Shown: piece by piece, positions 7,208-13,766 of the stretch
How positions within the stretch are numbered: position 1 is the stretch's first letter
Layout: every line of letters begins with the position of its first letter
Assembly: GCA_946479835.1 (NCBI GenBank)
Contig: CAMLHD010000005.1
Span: 1-34,036 of the forward strand
Direction of reading: 5' to 3'
Length of the DNA stretch: 34,036 nucleotides
Origin: an uncultured Candidatus Saccharibacteria bacterium
Lineage (GTDB): Bacteria > Patescibacteria > Saccharimonadia > Saccharimonadales > JACDBH01
Translations under genes and position numbers: made by a program
The notes under the pieces: generated by a model
Told to the model about the DNA's origin: nothing
What the model saw: only the letters and a program-made list of their open reading frames with translations
The model's database searches: none

Positions 7208-8659
7208 TTAAGGAACAATTAGCGTTTCCTCATCTGATATGGGACAAGCGCCATCATATGTAGTCTTGCAGAGCAAGAGCCGATAGCTACCCGAAGCCAG
7301 GCCCGAGGTATCAACGGTGTGCTGCGCGCCATCGCCCTTGTATATCTTGGTGGTTGGCTCCGCCCCCGGAGTAGGCGAAATATAAAGCCTGTAGCCGTAC
7401 GGAGCCGTGCCGGTTTGCGTCCAGCTCGCCGAGTTACCGGACAAGCTTAAGCTGACTGTTCCGGTCGGAGGCTCAGGCGGCACATAAGGAGATGTCAGGG
7501 TCACGGTATTGCTGTAAGTATTGCAGCTACCGTCAGTGTAGACGCAGATCCGGTAATGATAGGTCTTGCCGAAAGTATCCTCCCAAGTATATGAGCGGGT
7601 ACCGGCGCCGGATACGAATGTGGCGTCATCCTTGCCATATGTGGGAGTAGTCGATGTTTTGCTACGAACCAGCTTGAAGCCGTCATGACTGCTGCCGATA
7701 TTGCTAACCGTCCAGGTAAATTTGAGGCCCTTCGCTACAGCGCTGCCAGACAGCTTAACGCTTGCACCTGCCGGGACCGGAGCGGGCGCTGGAGCCTGCT
7801 CTTCGATCTTAGTCAAGAAGCCTAGCTTGTCCTTGAATTCATTGGTCTTTTTGTCCTGATCCAGGTTCCAGACCATGAAGCTGCTGCTCTTAAGGTCATC
7901 GACTGATATATCAGTGACTTTGTCTTTGAGCTCGGCGTTGGCATGATCTTTGAAGAACTGCTTGCCTTCGTCAACTTTAGTCTCAGTATCTTTGACCGAC
8001 ACTGAACTTTGCAGCACCAGGACACCCTTGTTAGTATCACTGTTGACGGTGCTGTAAGCGGTGCCTAGGGCAGTGTAGTCGGCGTCGTCAACGCTAACCG
8101 TAAATGAACGCTCCGAAGCCACTACGCGGCTGTAGACTTCGCCGCTAATGTTATCTACTCGTACTTCATCTGCGTAAAGGCTGGTGAGCTGAGCGGTGCT
8201 TGATTCGTTCAGGCGCACGATGCTGCCGTCATCGAAGGTCAGGATGACTCGAGAGCCGACATCGGTCTGCACCGAGTCGCCCTGAGCCAGGTTGGTCTCT
8301 GTGGTAAGGCTATGCCAATCCACGCCGTCATGGCTGTATTTGGCCGTGCCGTCAATCAACGACACCACCAGGCCCAATGAAGCCCGCTGATCCTGTAAAG
8401 GCGCGTTATCGGCTGATTTGTCTTCACCCATAAACATAAAGTAGCCGCCAACGCCTAAAAGCAGGACTAATATAACCGCTGCGGCCAACAGCCGCTTGCG
8501 GTTGAACATAGCTAGTAACCTGGTAAGTATTCCTCCGCGCCCGACCTTTGCCGGACCAGTCGCCACCGGCTGGTCGTTTTCTACCTTTTCTTCATCTGTT
8601 TTAACTTTTACCTCGATCTTTTCTGATTTTTGCTGCTCGTTTTCGGTTTCTTTTTCCAT
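7208..8659 (-). CDS. Membrane-anchored FecR-domain protein with C-terminal Fn3-like domains
   Basis: This 483-aa protein has a charged, K/E-rich cytoplasmic N-terminus (1-45), then one TM helix (about 57-77). A FecR-type beta domain follows (about 90-225), with the typical L-x-G-D-x-V-x-T...L-x-F-DDGS-x-V-x-L pattern. Two fibronectin-III-like beta domains follow (about 295-390 and 395-483), and the first has Cys pairs in the YRICVY/GSC region. FecR domains in Gram-negative bacteria relay signals to sigma factors. In CPR bacteria such domains occur on surface proteins with no sigma factor nearby, and none is seen here. It heads a three-gene set with the coiled-coil and pilin-like proteins. A palindrome overlaps its probable promoter. 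Confidence 0.8.
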   Translation of the reverse strand: MEKETENEQQKSEKIEVKVKTDEEKVENDQPVATGPAKVGRGGILTRLLAMFNRKRLLAAAVILVLLLGVGGYFMFMGEDKSADNAPLQDQRASLGLVVSLIDGTAKYSHDGVDWHSLTTETNLAQGDSVQTDVGSRVILTFDDGSIVRLNESSTAQLTSLYADEVRVDNISGEVYSRVVASERSFTVSVDDADYTALGTAYSTVNSDTNKGVLVLQSSVSVKDTETKVDEGKQFFKDHANAELKDKVTDISVDDLKSSSFMVWNLDQDKKTNEFKDKLGFLTKIEEQAPAPAPVPAGASVKLSGSAVAKGLKFTWTVSNIGSSHDGFKLVRSKTSTTPTYGKDDATFVSGAGTRSYTWEDTFGKTYHYRICVYTDGSCNTYSNTVTLTSPYVPPEPPTGTVSLSLSGNSASWTQTGTAPYGYRLYISPTPGAEPTTKIYKGDGAQHTVDTSGLASGSYRLLLCKTTYDGACPISDEETLIVP

Positions 8660-8689
8660 ACCTGTACGGTACCTGTTTAGCTTTAGCGC

Positions 8690-8695
8690 AGTATA
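8690..8695 (-). promoter_or_regulatory. -10 element of the FecR-protein gene
   Basis: TATACT on the minus strand lies 30 nt before the ATG at 8659. It overlaps one arm of the perfect inverted repeat at 8692-8716, which suggests operator control. The -35 is not clear. Confidence 0.45.
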
Positions 8696-8716
8696 ACACT
8701 AAGCATGAGTGTTATA
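8692..8716. repeat. Perfect 9-bp inverted repeat overlapping a promoter (candidate operator)
   Basis: TATAACACT (8692-8700) and AGTGTTATA (8708-8716) are exact inverted repeats separated by 7 nt. The repeat lies between the end of the flippase-like gene and the FecR-protein start, and one arm covers most of the TATACT -10. There is no T-run after it on the minus strand, which makes an operator more likely than a terminator for the upstream gene. Confidence 0.55.
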
Positions 8717-8724
8717 TACAACAA

Positions 8725-9654
8725 TCAAATAAACTTTCGTTTTAGAGACAATCTAAAGAATAAAAAGCCCGGCAGTATCGGCAGCCAGTAAGATATCAGC
8801 CGGTAGGTAAGCGCCACCGGCAGGGCCTCATCAAAACTCAAGCCTGTGGCCATTAATCCGCCAGTCAGAGCCGCCTCAGCGCCGCCAATGCCGCCCGGAG
8901 TAGGGGTTATGCTGGCGCCGAACAGGCCGATAGTCAGCGTCCACAGTACTTCCAGCGGCGACAGGTAAATGCCTAAGGAAAGAGCGCATAAGAACAGGCA
9001 GCTGGCAAACAGCAGGGTAACGGCCGAAGCACCCAGGAAACCATACAGCAGCTTGGCCGGCTTTAAGAAATAAGTCCTCAGCACATTCAGCGTATTAAAC
9101 AGTAGCTTTATAACAACCAGCCGGGCCTTCACCCAAGCTATGAAGATCAAGCTGAAGACGAACAGCAGAGCAAGCAGGGCATTGCCGACCCACTCCGGCA
9201 ATGCTACCCAGATTTCACTTAAAGTATGACTGCTTAAGATCAGGCTCAGAATGATAATGCTGACATGGCCGGCAAATCCCAGCAGGCTGTTAAGCGCCAT
9301 CACCGATCCGGCCTGCAAGCCTGTGTGCTGGTGCTTGAGCAAATAGCGCATATTCAAGGCTATGCCACCGATGCCGGCCGGTACTAATTTGGTCGCAAAT
9401 CCGCTGGCCAGCTGCACTATTAGCGTGCGCTTAAAGGCAAGTGGTTTCAAAGCGACCGAAATTAACGTGAAAGCCGCCGCTAAGTATGTAGCGAATACCA
9501 GCAGCAGGGCGAAGGCGATCAGGTCAAGATCGGCGCTTTTGATAGCTTCGAAGCTCTTGCCCAAAGAATCGGCCTGCGGCACCAGAACCAGCAGGGCGGC
9601 AATCAGCAGAAGCGAAAGTATAAGATAGGCGCGCTTTAAATGCCGGAAGATCAT
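8725..9654 (-). CDS. Flippase-like membrane protein (LPG synthase TM region/AglD family, UPF0104)
   Basis: This 309-aa protein has about eight TM helices. The family signature is seen in PAGIGGIALNMRYLL (about 95-110) and in the C-terminal PTPGGIGGAEAALTGGL segment (about 250-270), followed by RLISYWLPILPG. These match the membrane domain shared by MprF flippases and AglD-like proteins (PF03706). The catalytic GNAT domain that makes lysyl-PG is absent, so this is a stand-alone flippase-like unit, probably handling a lipid or lipid-linked sugar. An AAAGG Shine-Dalgarno and a TGC-extended -10 (TAGACT, 9674-9679) precede it. The substrate is unknown. Confidence 0.85.
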   Translation of the reverse strand: MIFRHLKRAYLILSLLLIAALLVLVPQADSLGKSFEAIKSADLDLIAFALLLVFATYLAAAFTLISVALKPLAFKRTLIVQLASGFATKLVPAGIGGIALNMRYLLKHQHTGLQAGSVMALNSLLGFAGHVSIIILSLILSSHTLSEIWVALPEWVGNALLALLFVFSLIFIAWVKARLVVIKLLFNTLNVLRTYFLKPAKLLYGFLGASAVTLLFASCLFLCALSLGIYLSPLEVLWTLTIGLFGASITPTPGGIGGAEAALTGGLMATGLSFDEALPVALTYRLISYWLPILPGFLFFRLSLKRKFI

Positions 9655-9673
9655 GAGATAACCTTTCGCATTT

Positions 9674-9679
9674 AGTCTA
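9674..9679 (-). promoter_or_regulatory. Extended -10 (TGC-TAGACT) of the flippase-like gene
   Basis: On the minus strand the TGC extension is directly followed by TAGACT, 19 nt before the ATG, with AAAGG between. A TTATCG 16 nt further upstream could serve as a weak -35. Confidence 0.45.
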
Positions 9680-9747
9680 GCACGCTAAACGTAAGCGATA
9701 ATTAAGTTTTGTTTATAAAAGTAATTTGTGATTTCGAGGTAGGTTTT

Positions 9748-9763
9748 GGAGGTGGTAATGACA
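9748..9763 (+). repeat. Left arm of island-flanking inverted repeat
   Basis: GGAGGTGGTAATGACA matches the reverse complement of 10326-10342 with a single 1-nt gap. Both arms look like a Shine-Dalgarno plus ATG. On this strand the ATG opens only a 9-codon frame, so here it may be a relic of the start region of a similar gene. Confidence 0.4.
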
Positions 9764-9770
9764 ATAGTGC

Positions 9771-9830
9771 GGCGGCGAGGGGGGTGACTCTTGGAACGAG
9801 TCCGTTGAGCCACCCCCCGGTGTTGCCGCC
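9771..9830 (-). repeat. Tandem structured repeat, copy 1 (large hairpin)
   Basis: As minus-strand RNA, positions 9818-9807 (GGGGGGTGGCTC) pair with 9790-9779 (GAGTCACCCCCC) over 12 bp with one G-U. Outside an internal loop, GGCGGC (9830-9825) pairs with GCCGCC (9776-9771). The apical loop holds GGA-CTCGT-TCC, itself a 3-bp mini-stem. Because the G-U pair becomes C-A on the plus strand, the structure favours transcription of the minus strand, that is, downstream of the 138-aa gene. A role as terminator or 3' UTR element is inferred. Confidence 0.6.
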
Positions 9831-9855
9831 ACTCAGGCGCCGGTTAGCGATGAAT

Positions 9856-9901
9856 GGTTGACCCTCAGAACGAGTCTGTGAGTCACCCCCAGTTGTACCG
9901 C
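9856..9901 (-). repeat. Tandem structured repeat, copy 2
   Basis: This is a diverged direct copy of the core of 9781-9830. On the minus strand GGGTGACTC pairs with GGGTCAACC with one mismatch and one U-G. The apical part is AGA-CTCGT-TCT where copy 1 has GGA-CTCGT-TCC, which is a compensatory change. It begins 14 nt after the stop of the 138-aa gene. Confidence 0.55.
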
Positions 9902-9914
9902 TTGCCGGCGACGA

Positions 9915-10331
9915 TCAGACGGTGAAGCCGACGGTGCGAACCGTGACCTGGCAGTAGGTCTGCGAGAACACCGTCGCCTTGCCGTGCAGGATGCCGAGCT
10001 CACCGCCCTCGAAGTTGAGGGTCGACTGCTCGACCGCCGACATCGCGCTGCCGGGCGAGCTGGACGTGCCGTCGGGTGCGATGGAGTCGAGGATGCCGTG
10101 CTTGCGCGGGTCGTCGAGCGCGTCCTGGGGCAGGAAGTAGCGCTGTTCCGAGCTGGCTCGCAGTGCGGGCATGACCTCGTCGGTCCACCAGTCGTAGAAG
10201 ACGTTCGCGTCCTCCTCCGAGCAGTCGGTCTCGACGATGATCGCGAGGATGACGGCGGCACGGGTTGGTACGTCGGGCACCGTGTCGGGCTGCCTGACAT
10301 CGGTTGGTTGTAGGGCTGATGGTTGTGTCAT
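9915..10331 (-). CDS. Orphan 138-aa protein in GC-rich island
   Basis: The ATG at 10331 follows a strong Shine-Dalgarno (GGAGGT, 5-nt spacing), and the frame has very high GC at third positions. Both points support it as the true coding frame among several overlapping open frames in this GC-rich DNA. The N-terminal 25 residues are polar and P/T/Q-rich. A short hydrophobic stretch (AAVILAIIV, about 25-33) is followed by an acidic, aromatic helix-like part (DANVFYDWWTDEV, about 42-54). The C-terminal third is beta-rich with single Cys residues. There is no signal peptide or known motif, and I do not recognise the family. Codon use is actinobacterial-like and unlike the rest of the window, which points to horizontal transfer. 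Confidence 0.6.
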   Translation of the reverse strand: MTQPSALQPTDVRQPDTVPDVPTRAAVILAIIVETDCSEEDANVFYDWWTDEVMPALRASSEQRYFLPQDALDDPRKHGILDSIAPDGTSSSPGSAMSAVEQSTLNFEGGELGILHGKATVFSQTYCQVTVRTVGFTV

Positions 10332-10342
10332 TGACCACCTCC
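10326..10342 (-). repeat. Right arm of island-flanking inverted repeat
   Basis: The reverse complement reads GGAGGTGGTCAATGACA and is the ribosome-binding site plus first codons of the 138-aa gene. It matches the left arm at 9748-9763 apart from one inserted base. Confidence 0.4.
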
Positions 10343-10493
10343 GTGGATGTGCATCACCTGGGATAGATGATAAGGCTCATTTTGATACTGTATTTTGGTA
10401 TTGTCAAGTATTAATTCTTGTGGTTTTATATTTCCCAAAAATGGTGTATTGAGCTGCTAACTCCAGGGGTTCGACCTCTTGGTAGAATTAAGT

Positions 10494-10499
10494 TACAAT
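10494..10499 (+). promoter_or_regulatory. -10 element of tRNA-Gln
   Basis: TACAAT within AAGTTACAAT lies 12 nt before the mature tRNA 5' end. TTCGAC lies 18 nt upstream of it as a possible -35. The same AAGTTACAAT with an upstream TTCGCC occurs before the helicase gene at 26470, which supports both as real promoters. Confidence 0.5.
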
Positions 10500-10511
10500 G
10501 TACGTCGGTAA

Positions 10512-10586
10512 TGGGACGTCGCCAAGTGGTAAGGCACCAGGTTTTGGTCCTGGCATTCGGGGGTTCGAATCCCTCCGTCCCAGCCA
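10512..10586 (+). tRNA. tRNA-Gln (anticodon TTG)
   Basis: A full cloverleaf can be folded. The acceptor arms are TGGGACG (10512-10518) and CGTCCCA (10576-10582), with discriminator G and an encoded CCA (10584-10586). The D arm contains AGTGGTAAGGC. The anticodon stem is CCAGG/CCTGG (10537-10541 and 10549-10553) with a 7-nt loop TTTTGGT and anticodon TTG at 10544-10546. The T arm carries GGTTCGAATCC. The weak U-A first acceptor pair is typical of bacterial tRNA-Gln. A 13-nt copy of its 3' end occurs 40 nt downstream. Confidence 0.97.
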
Positions 10587-10626
10587 GAAACCAGATATTG
10601 ATGGTCCTATCTATCCGTCCCAGCCA
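10574..10626 (+). repeat. Direct repeat of the tRNA-Gln 3' end
   Basis: TCCGTCCCAGCCA occurs at 10574-10586 (the tRNA end) and again at 10614-10626. Similar A/C-rich bases follow each copy (GAAACCAG and AGAAATCAG). This is the pattern left by site-specific integration at a tRNA 3' end or by partial tRNA duplication. No integrase lies nearby. Confidence 0.6.
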
Positions 10627-10744
10627 AGAAATCAGCAATCAATCCCGTACCACTTTTGGTAACATTTCTTACGATTATTAGCTTATCTTATCTGTAACTA
10701 CTGACTGCTGTGACCTGTGTCACTGCTTTAGTTTCCGATTCTTC

Positions 10745-10750
10745 TATACT
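10745..10750 (+). promoter_or_regulatory. -10 element upstream of the 10776 gene
   Basis: TATACT lies 25 nt before the ATG with a strong Shine-Dalgarno between. A small palindrome, GTGAC-4-GTCAC (10710-10723), lies just upstream in the -35 region and could bind a regulator. Confidence 0.4.
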
Positions 10751-10775
10751 GGTAGCCACAGGAGGGAGGTAAGCA

Positions 10776-11282
10776 ATGAACAACAGGCAATATCACTATC
10801 CTTACACTTCATCAGGCGGGGCATTGACCGCTCGGAAAGCTCCGGCAAAGCAGAAGGCCGAGGAAGAGCTCGTACAAGCCATCGGTGATTCGCACGACGT
10901 GCTGGTAAGAGCCAAGACTGTGTTCCCGCTGACTCTCATACAAGATACGATCACAGTTGACCGCACCAAGCTGACGATTGCTCGCCGCGACTTATTCAAG
11001 GTAGCCGAGGTCATAAGCATCCGGATAGAAGACATCCTGAATATCACCGCGAATGTCGGCCCGTTTTTCGGCTCGATCAGCATAGCCACCCGGTTCTTCG
11101 ATCCTGGCAAACCCTACACCTTGGATCACTTATGGCGTGCCGACGCCCTTAAGATCAAGCGGATCGTACAAGGCTATATGATCGCACGGCGCGAAGGAGT
11201 GGACTCTTCAGCTCTGTCGTCCAGAGAACTAGCAGATGACCTCGACAAGTTAGGGAAAGTATCGTCCGAAGAAAAGGTGTAA
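10776..11282 (+). CDS. Conserved-type small protein with a PH-like beta domain, function unknown
   Basis: This 168-aa soluble protein starts at an ATG preceded by GGAGGGAGGT, with a TATACT -10 at 10745-10750. The N-terminal 25 residues are tyrosine-rich and polar (NNRQYHYPYTSS). Residues about 45-110 alternate hydrophobic strands (TLIQDTITVDRTKLTIARR, then FKVAEVISIRIEDILNIT) as in bacterial PH-like domains. The C-terminal part is helical, with ADALKIKRIVQGYMIARREG. There is no signal peptide or TM segment. I recall similar proteins as widespread hypothetical proteins in Saccharibacteria, but that is memory and not a search. No function can be assigned. Confidence 0.8.
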   Translation: MNNRQYHYPYTSSGGALTARKAPAKQKAEEELVQAIGDSHDVLVRAKTVFPLTLIQDTITVDRTKLTIARRDLFKVAEVISIRIEDILNITANVGPFFGSISIATRFFDPGKPYTLDHLWRADALKIKRIVQGYMIARREGVDSSALSSRELADDLDKLGKVSSEEKV

Positions 11283-11364
11283 GCCTTAATAATATTCAAG
11301 TGTGAATTTATTAACTGTATAAATTTTCCATTGCTTTAGTATGCCTAAGTACAGGAGGCTAATT

Positions 11365-12171
11365 ATGGACAAGACATCAGAAGTTATGTTGCGAACCGGG
11401 CGGCCAATGCCTGTTATGGGCTTGGGCACCTGGAAGTTAAAGGAACACACGGCTGAGACCGTGCTTAAGGCTTTGAGCGCCGGCTACCGCATGATCGACA
11501 CGTCGGGCGATTACGGCACCGAGCCCGGAATTGGGGAAGCCTTCAAAAAGGGTGAGATTGGACGTCATCAATACTATTTAGTTACCAAGGTTGAAGAAGA
11601 CGAGGACTCTTATGATTCCACCGTCAAGAACCTGGAAAAACTAAGCATAGACTTTGCCGACCTGATGCTGATTCACCGGCCGCCAGCCAACGGCAGTGCC
11701 GGAATCGAGCTATGGAAGGGTCTTATGGACGCCAAAAAGGCCGGCCTGACCATGGATATCGGTGTCAGTAACTACACTGAAGAGCAAATTGAAACGCTGG
11801 CTGATGCCACCGGCGAATTGCCGGTTGTAAACCAGATCGAATGGAGTCCGTTTGGCTACTCAGAAGATATGCTTGATTTCTGTCGCGCCAACCGCATCGT
11901 CATCATGGCTTACAGTGCGCTGACCCACGGTAAGCGGCTGGACGATGAACTGATAGAAGAGATTGCCGAGCATCACGGCAAGACGCCGGCTCAGGTAATG
12001 ATCCGCTGGAATCTTCAGCTGGGTACCGTGCCGCTAGTCAAAGCCAACCAACTCAAGCACCTGAAAGAGAATATCGATGTCTTCGACTTTGAGCTTTCCG
12101 CTCGCGAGATGGATGCCATGATGGACCTGAATGAAGAATATTCCTCGATCGGCACACTAACCTACGTTTAG
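11365..12171 (+). CDS. Aldo/keto reductase
   Basis: This 268-aa protein has the AKR TIM-barrel fold. It reduces aldehydes or ketones with NADPH in the cytoplasm. The tetrad can be placed: D-T-S-x-D-Y-G (Asp and Tyr, about 44-49), the Lys in YLVTKVEED (about 76) and the His in LMLIHRPP (about 107). The cofactor-side motifs DIGVSNYTEEQ and NQIEWSPF follow, then a late RWNLQLGTVPLVKA. The start at 11365 follows AGGAGG with 6-nt spacing. An upstream in-frame ATG at 11341 lacks such a site and adds eight non-family residues. It resembles the 2,5-diketo-gluconate reductase type (DkgA/YvgN), but substrates in this family are broad. Confidence 0.92.
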   Translation: MDKTSEVMLRTGRPMPVMGLGTWKLKEHTAETVLKALSAGYRMIDTSGDYGTEPGIGEAFKKGEIGRHQYYLVTKVEEDEDSYDSTVKNLEKLSIDFADLMLIHRPPANGSAGIELWKGLMDAKKAGLTMDIGVSNYTEEQIETLADATGELPVVNQIEWSPFGYSEDMLDFCRANRIVIMAYSALTHGKRLDDELIEEIAEHHGKTPAQVMIRWNLQLGTVPLVKANQLKHLKENIDVFDFELSAREMDAMMDLNEEYSSIGTLTYV

Positions 12172-12225
12172 GCACTGGCCACTATCTATTTGCGTTTTGA
12201 GGTCTAAGATACCAAAATATATATA

Positions 12226-12609
12226 GTGAGACTGAAATTCTTACTGGGAGTTTTGATGTTCGTTTTTTTCCTGGCTTCAGGCATGGTTAATCATGTCAGC
12301 GCAGCCGGAAATACAGTAGCGATTACGGTTCAGATACGCAAGCCCGTGGAAGAAAAACCAGCCTTAAGTACAAAGATAACGGATGATGCAAAAAATCCGC
12401 TGGCACTGCTTTCCGTCAAGTCTGCGATAGAGATAAAGAGACCCCCCGAAAAGCCAGATCCAGAGAAAACAAATAATCAAAAGCAGTATGCCAAAGAAAC
12501 TCAGATCAAAAAACTGGTCCCGATATTATCGGATCTTAGGGTGGCTTATGGCTCAGATTCCGACCAATTGTCCAAAACAAACGTTCAGTGGTTTAATTAT
12601 CGTATATGA
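12226..12609 (+). CDS. Small secreted protein, translationally coupled to the glycine-rich surface protein
   Basis: This 127-aa protein begins with a signal peptide: RLKFLLGVLMFVFFLASGM, with cleavage near VSA-AG (about residue 28). The mature part is about 100 residues with P/K/E-rich linkers (EKPALSTK, RPPEKPDPEK) and no Cys. The GTG start at 12226 gives the better signal peptide, but it lies directly behind a TATATATA that could be the -10. The ATG at 12256 has GGGAG at 5-nt spacing and is a real alternative. The stop overlaps the next start by 4 nt (ATGA). No family is recognised. The context suggests a cell-surface partner of the following protein. Confidence 0.65.
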   Translation: MRLKFLLGVLMFVFFLASGMVNHVSAAGNTVAITVQIRKPVEEKPALSTKITDDAKNPLALLSVKSAIEIKRPPEKPDPEKTNNQKQYAKETQIKKLVPILSDLRVAYGSDSDQLSKTNVQWFNYRI

Positions 12610-13766
12610 AGCTACATAAGCGCAGCCTTTTATTCAATGCGCTTTTTATGGCCAGCCTAATAGTACTTTCCGGCTGGCCCCCTGTCTTTGGACGTCTGAT
12701 GCCGATAACCAAAACCAAGGTGGAGGCTGCTACCCAGACCTTCACTACCAGCGGCAGCTGGCAGGCACCAGCAGACGTAACTGCCGTAACGGTTGAAGCC
12801 TGGGGAGGGGGAGGAGCCGGTGGCGGGCGAGGCAGCTCTACTGGACAGTCAGGTGGGGGCGGAGGCGGCGCCTATGCCCGCTCTACAATTACGGTAACTC
12901 CTTTGCAGACCTATAATTATACGGTAGGTGCGGCTGTTAGTGGCTCAACCGGCAACGGGGCCAACGGCAATTTGTCTCAATGGGAAAGCGGCGCTGCTGT
13001 CAGGGCGGCCGGTGGAACGGGCGGGCTAGGTACAACCACCGGTGGAGCCGGTGGTACAGTAGCCAACTCGGTAGGAACTGTACGTAATGCTGGCGGTAAT
13101 GGCGCTAATGCAATCAGCACAATATCAGGCGGGGGCGGAGGCGGAGCAGGCTCAAACGGTGCGGGCGGCAACGCTACTAACGGCACGGCAGGGACAGGCA
13201 CCACTGATGGCGGCGGCACAGGGGGTGCAGGAGTAACCAACGCTGATGGCGCCGCAGGGACAGCGGCTGGGGGAGGAGGGTCTGGAGCAAAAAGAACCAG
13301 CGGTAACCGTTCTGGCGGAGGTGGTGCAAGAGGGCAGATAAGGATAACTTATGCGATCGTATCAGTCACCGTTACTAACGGATCGGTAGCGTATGGAACC
13401 GTTAACCTAGGCACAAGCAAAGATACCACAGCTTCCGGCATAAACAACACTCAGGTTGCTACAAATAATGGGGATTCCACTCAAAATTTCAATATACGCG
13501 GTGAAAATGGAGTTAACTGGACATTAGCCGGCACAGCAGGCACCGAGCAATATGTACACGCCTTCTGCAGAACCGGAAGCGGCTCACCTGATCCGTGCGA
13601 TGCTTCACCTACCTGGACAGCTTTGACGACTTCTTATCAATCCCTGGCAACAAATGTTGCAGCCAGTGGTAACGCAAGATTTGATCTTAGGTTAACGACA
13701 CCAACCGCAACTACAGCATCTGGCCAGCAGTCCGTGAATGTTACGATTCAGGCCGTAGTTCCTTAG
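12606..13766 (+). CDS. Secreted glycine-rich surface protein with C-terminal WxL-like beta domain
   Basis: This 386-aa protein has a signal peptide at about 1-36. An N-terminal glycine-rich domain (about 38-250) begins TFTTSGSWQAPADVTAVTV and runs into many G-G-x repeats, as in surface adhesin-like glycine-rich domains. A C-terminal beta domain (about 252-386) contains GSVAYGTVNL, NWTLAG, HAFC, SPTWTAL and ends TIQAVVP. That domain is clearly paralogous to the protein at 14505-15038 on the other strand. Two Cys in the C-terminal domain (FCRTGSGSPDPCDAS) probably form a disulfide. The repeat DNA is GC-rich but the codon use matches its flanks. It is most likely displayed at the cell surface. 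The gene overlaps the convergent gene by 4 nt. Confidence 0.8.
   Translation: MKLHKRSLLFNALFMASLIVLSGWPPVFGRLMPITKTKVEAATQTFTTSGSWQAPADVTAVTVEAWGGGGAGGGRGSSTGQSGGGGGGAYARSTITVTPLQTYNYTVGAAVSGSTGNGANGNLSQWESGAAVRAAGGTGGLGTTTGGAGGTVANSVGTVRNAGGNGANAISTISGGGGGGAGSNGAGGNATNGTAGTGTTDGGGTGGAGVTNADGAAGTAAGGGGSGAKRTSGNRSGGGGARGQIRITYAIVSVTVTNGSVAYGTVNLGTSKDTTASGINNTQVATNNGDSTQNFNIRGENGVNWTLAGTAGTEQYVHAFCRTGSGSPDPCDASPTWTALTTSYQSLATNVAASGNARFDLRLTTPTATTASGQQSVNVTIQAVVP

Larger units (their letters stand above)
9748..10342. other. GC-rich island with foreign (actinobacterial-like) codon use
   Basis: Base composition shifts sharply from about half GC in the flanks to GC-rich DNA dominated by CG-rich codons. 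The minus-strand gene inside uses C or G at nearly every third position, unlike every neighbour. The island contains one 138-aa gene and two tandem structured repeats. It is bounded by a near-perfect inverted match: GGAGGTGGTAATGACA at 9748-9763, and the reverse complement of GGAGGTGGTCAATGACA at 10326-10342. tRNA-Gln lies 170 nt to the right. No integrase or transposase is present. The likely reading is a short horizontally acquired segment, possibly from an actinobacterial host or its phage. The donor is inferred only from composition. Confidence 0.6.

Noticed and set aside
8060..8660. FecR domain, considered as evidence for an anti-sigma/sigma iron signalling system
   Set aside because: No ECF sigma factor, TonB receptor or iron gene lies nearby. 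The protein has C-terminal Fn3-like domains and neighbours of envelope type.
9833..10300. A 155-codon minus-strand frame, and others on both strands, inside the GC-rich island
   Set aside because: They arise from the lack of stops in GC-rich DNA. The 9915-10331 frame has the strong Shine-Dalgarno and the expected third-position GC. The others encode low-complexity R/S/T-rich sequence.
10462..10482. A T-arm-like hairpin (GGTTCGACC flanked by CCAG and CTTGG) before tRNA-Gln, possibly a tRNA relic
   Set aside because: No acceptor, D or anticodon arm can be built around it, and it overlaps the probable -35 of the tRNA promoter.
12977..13240. A proline/valine-rich 87-codon minus-strand frame
   Set aside because: It is the complement of the glycine-rich repeat coding sequence of the surface protein and has no ribosome-binding site of its own.
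12780..13340. Repeated G-rich DNA, considered as a CRISPR-like or tandem repeat array
   Set aside because: The repeats are irregular and in frame with a glycine-rich secreted protein. There is no constant repeat-spacer pattern.
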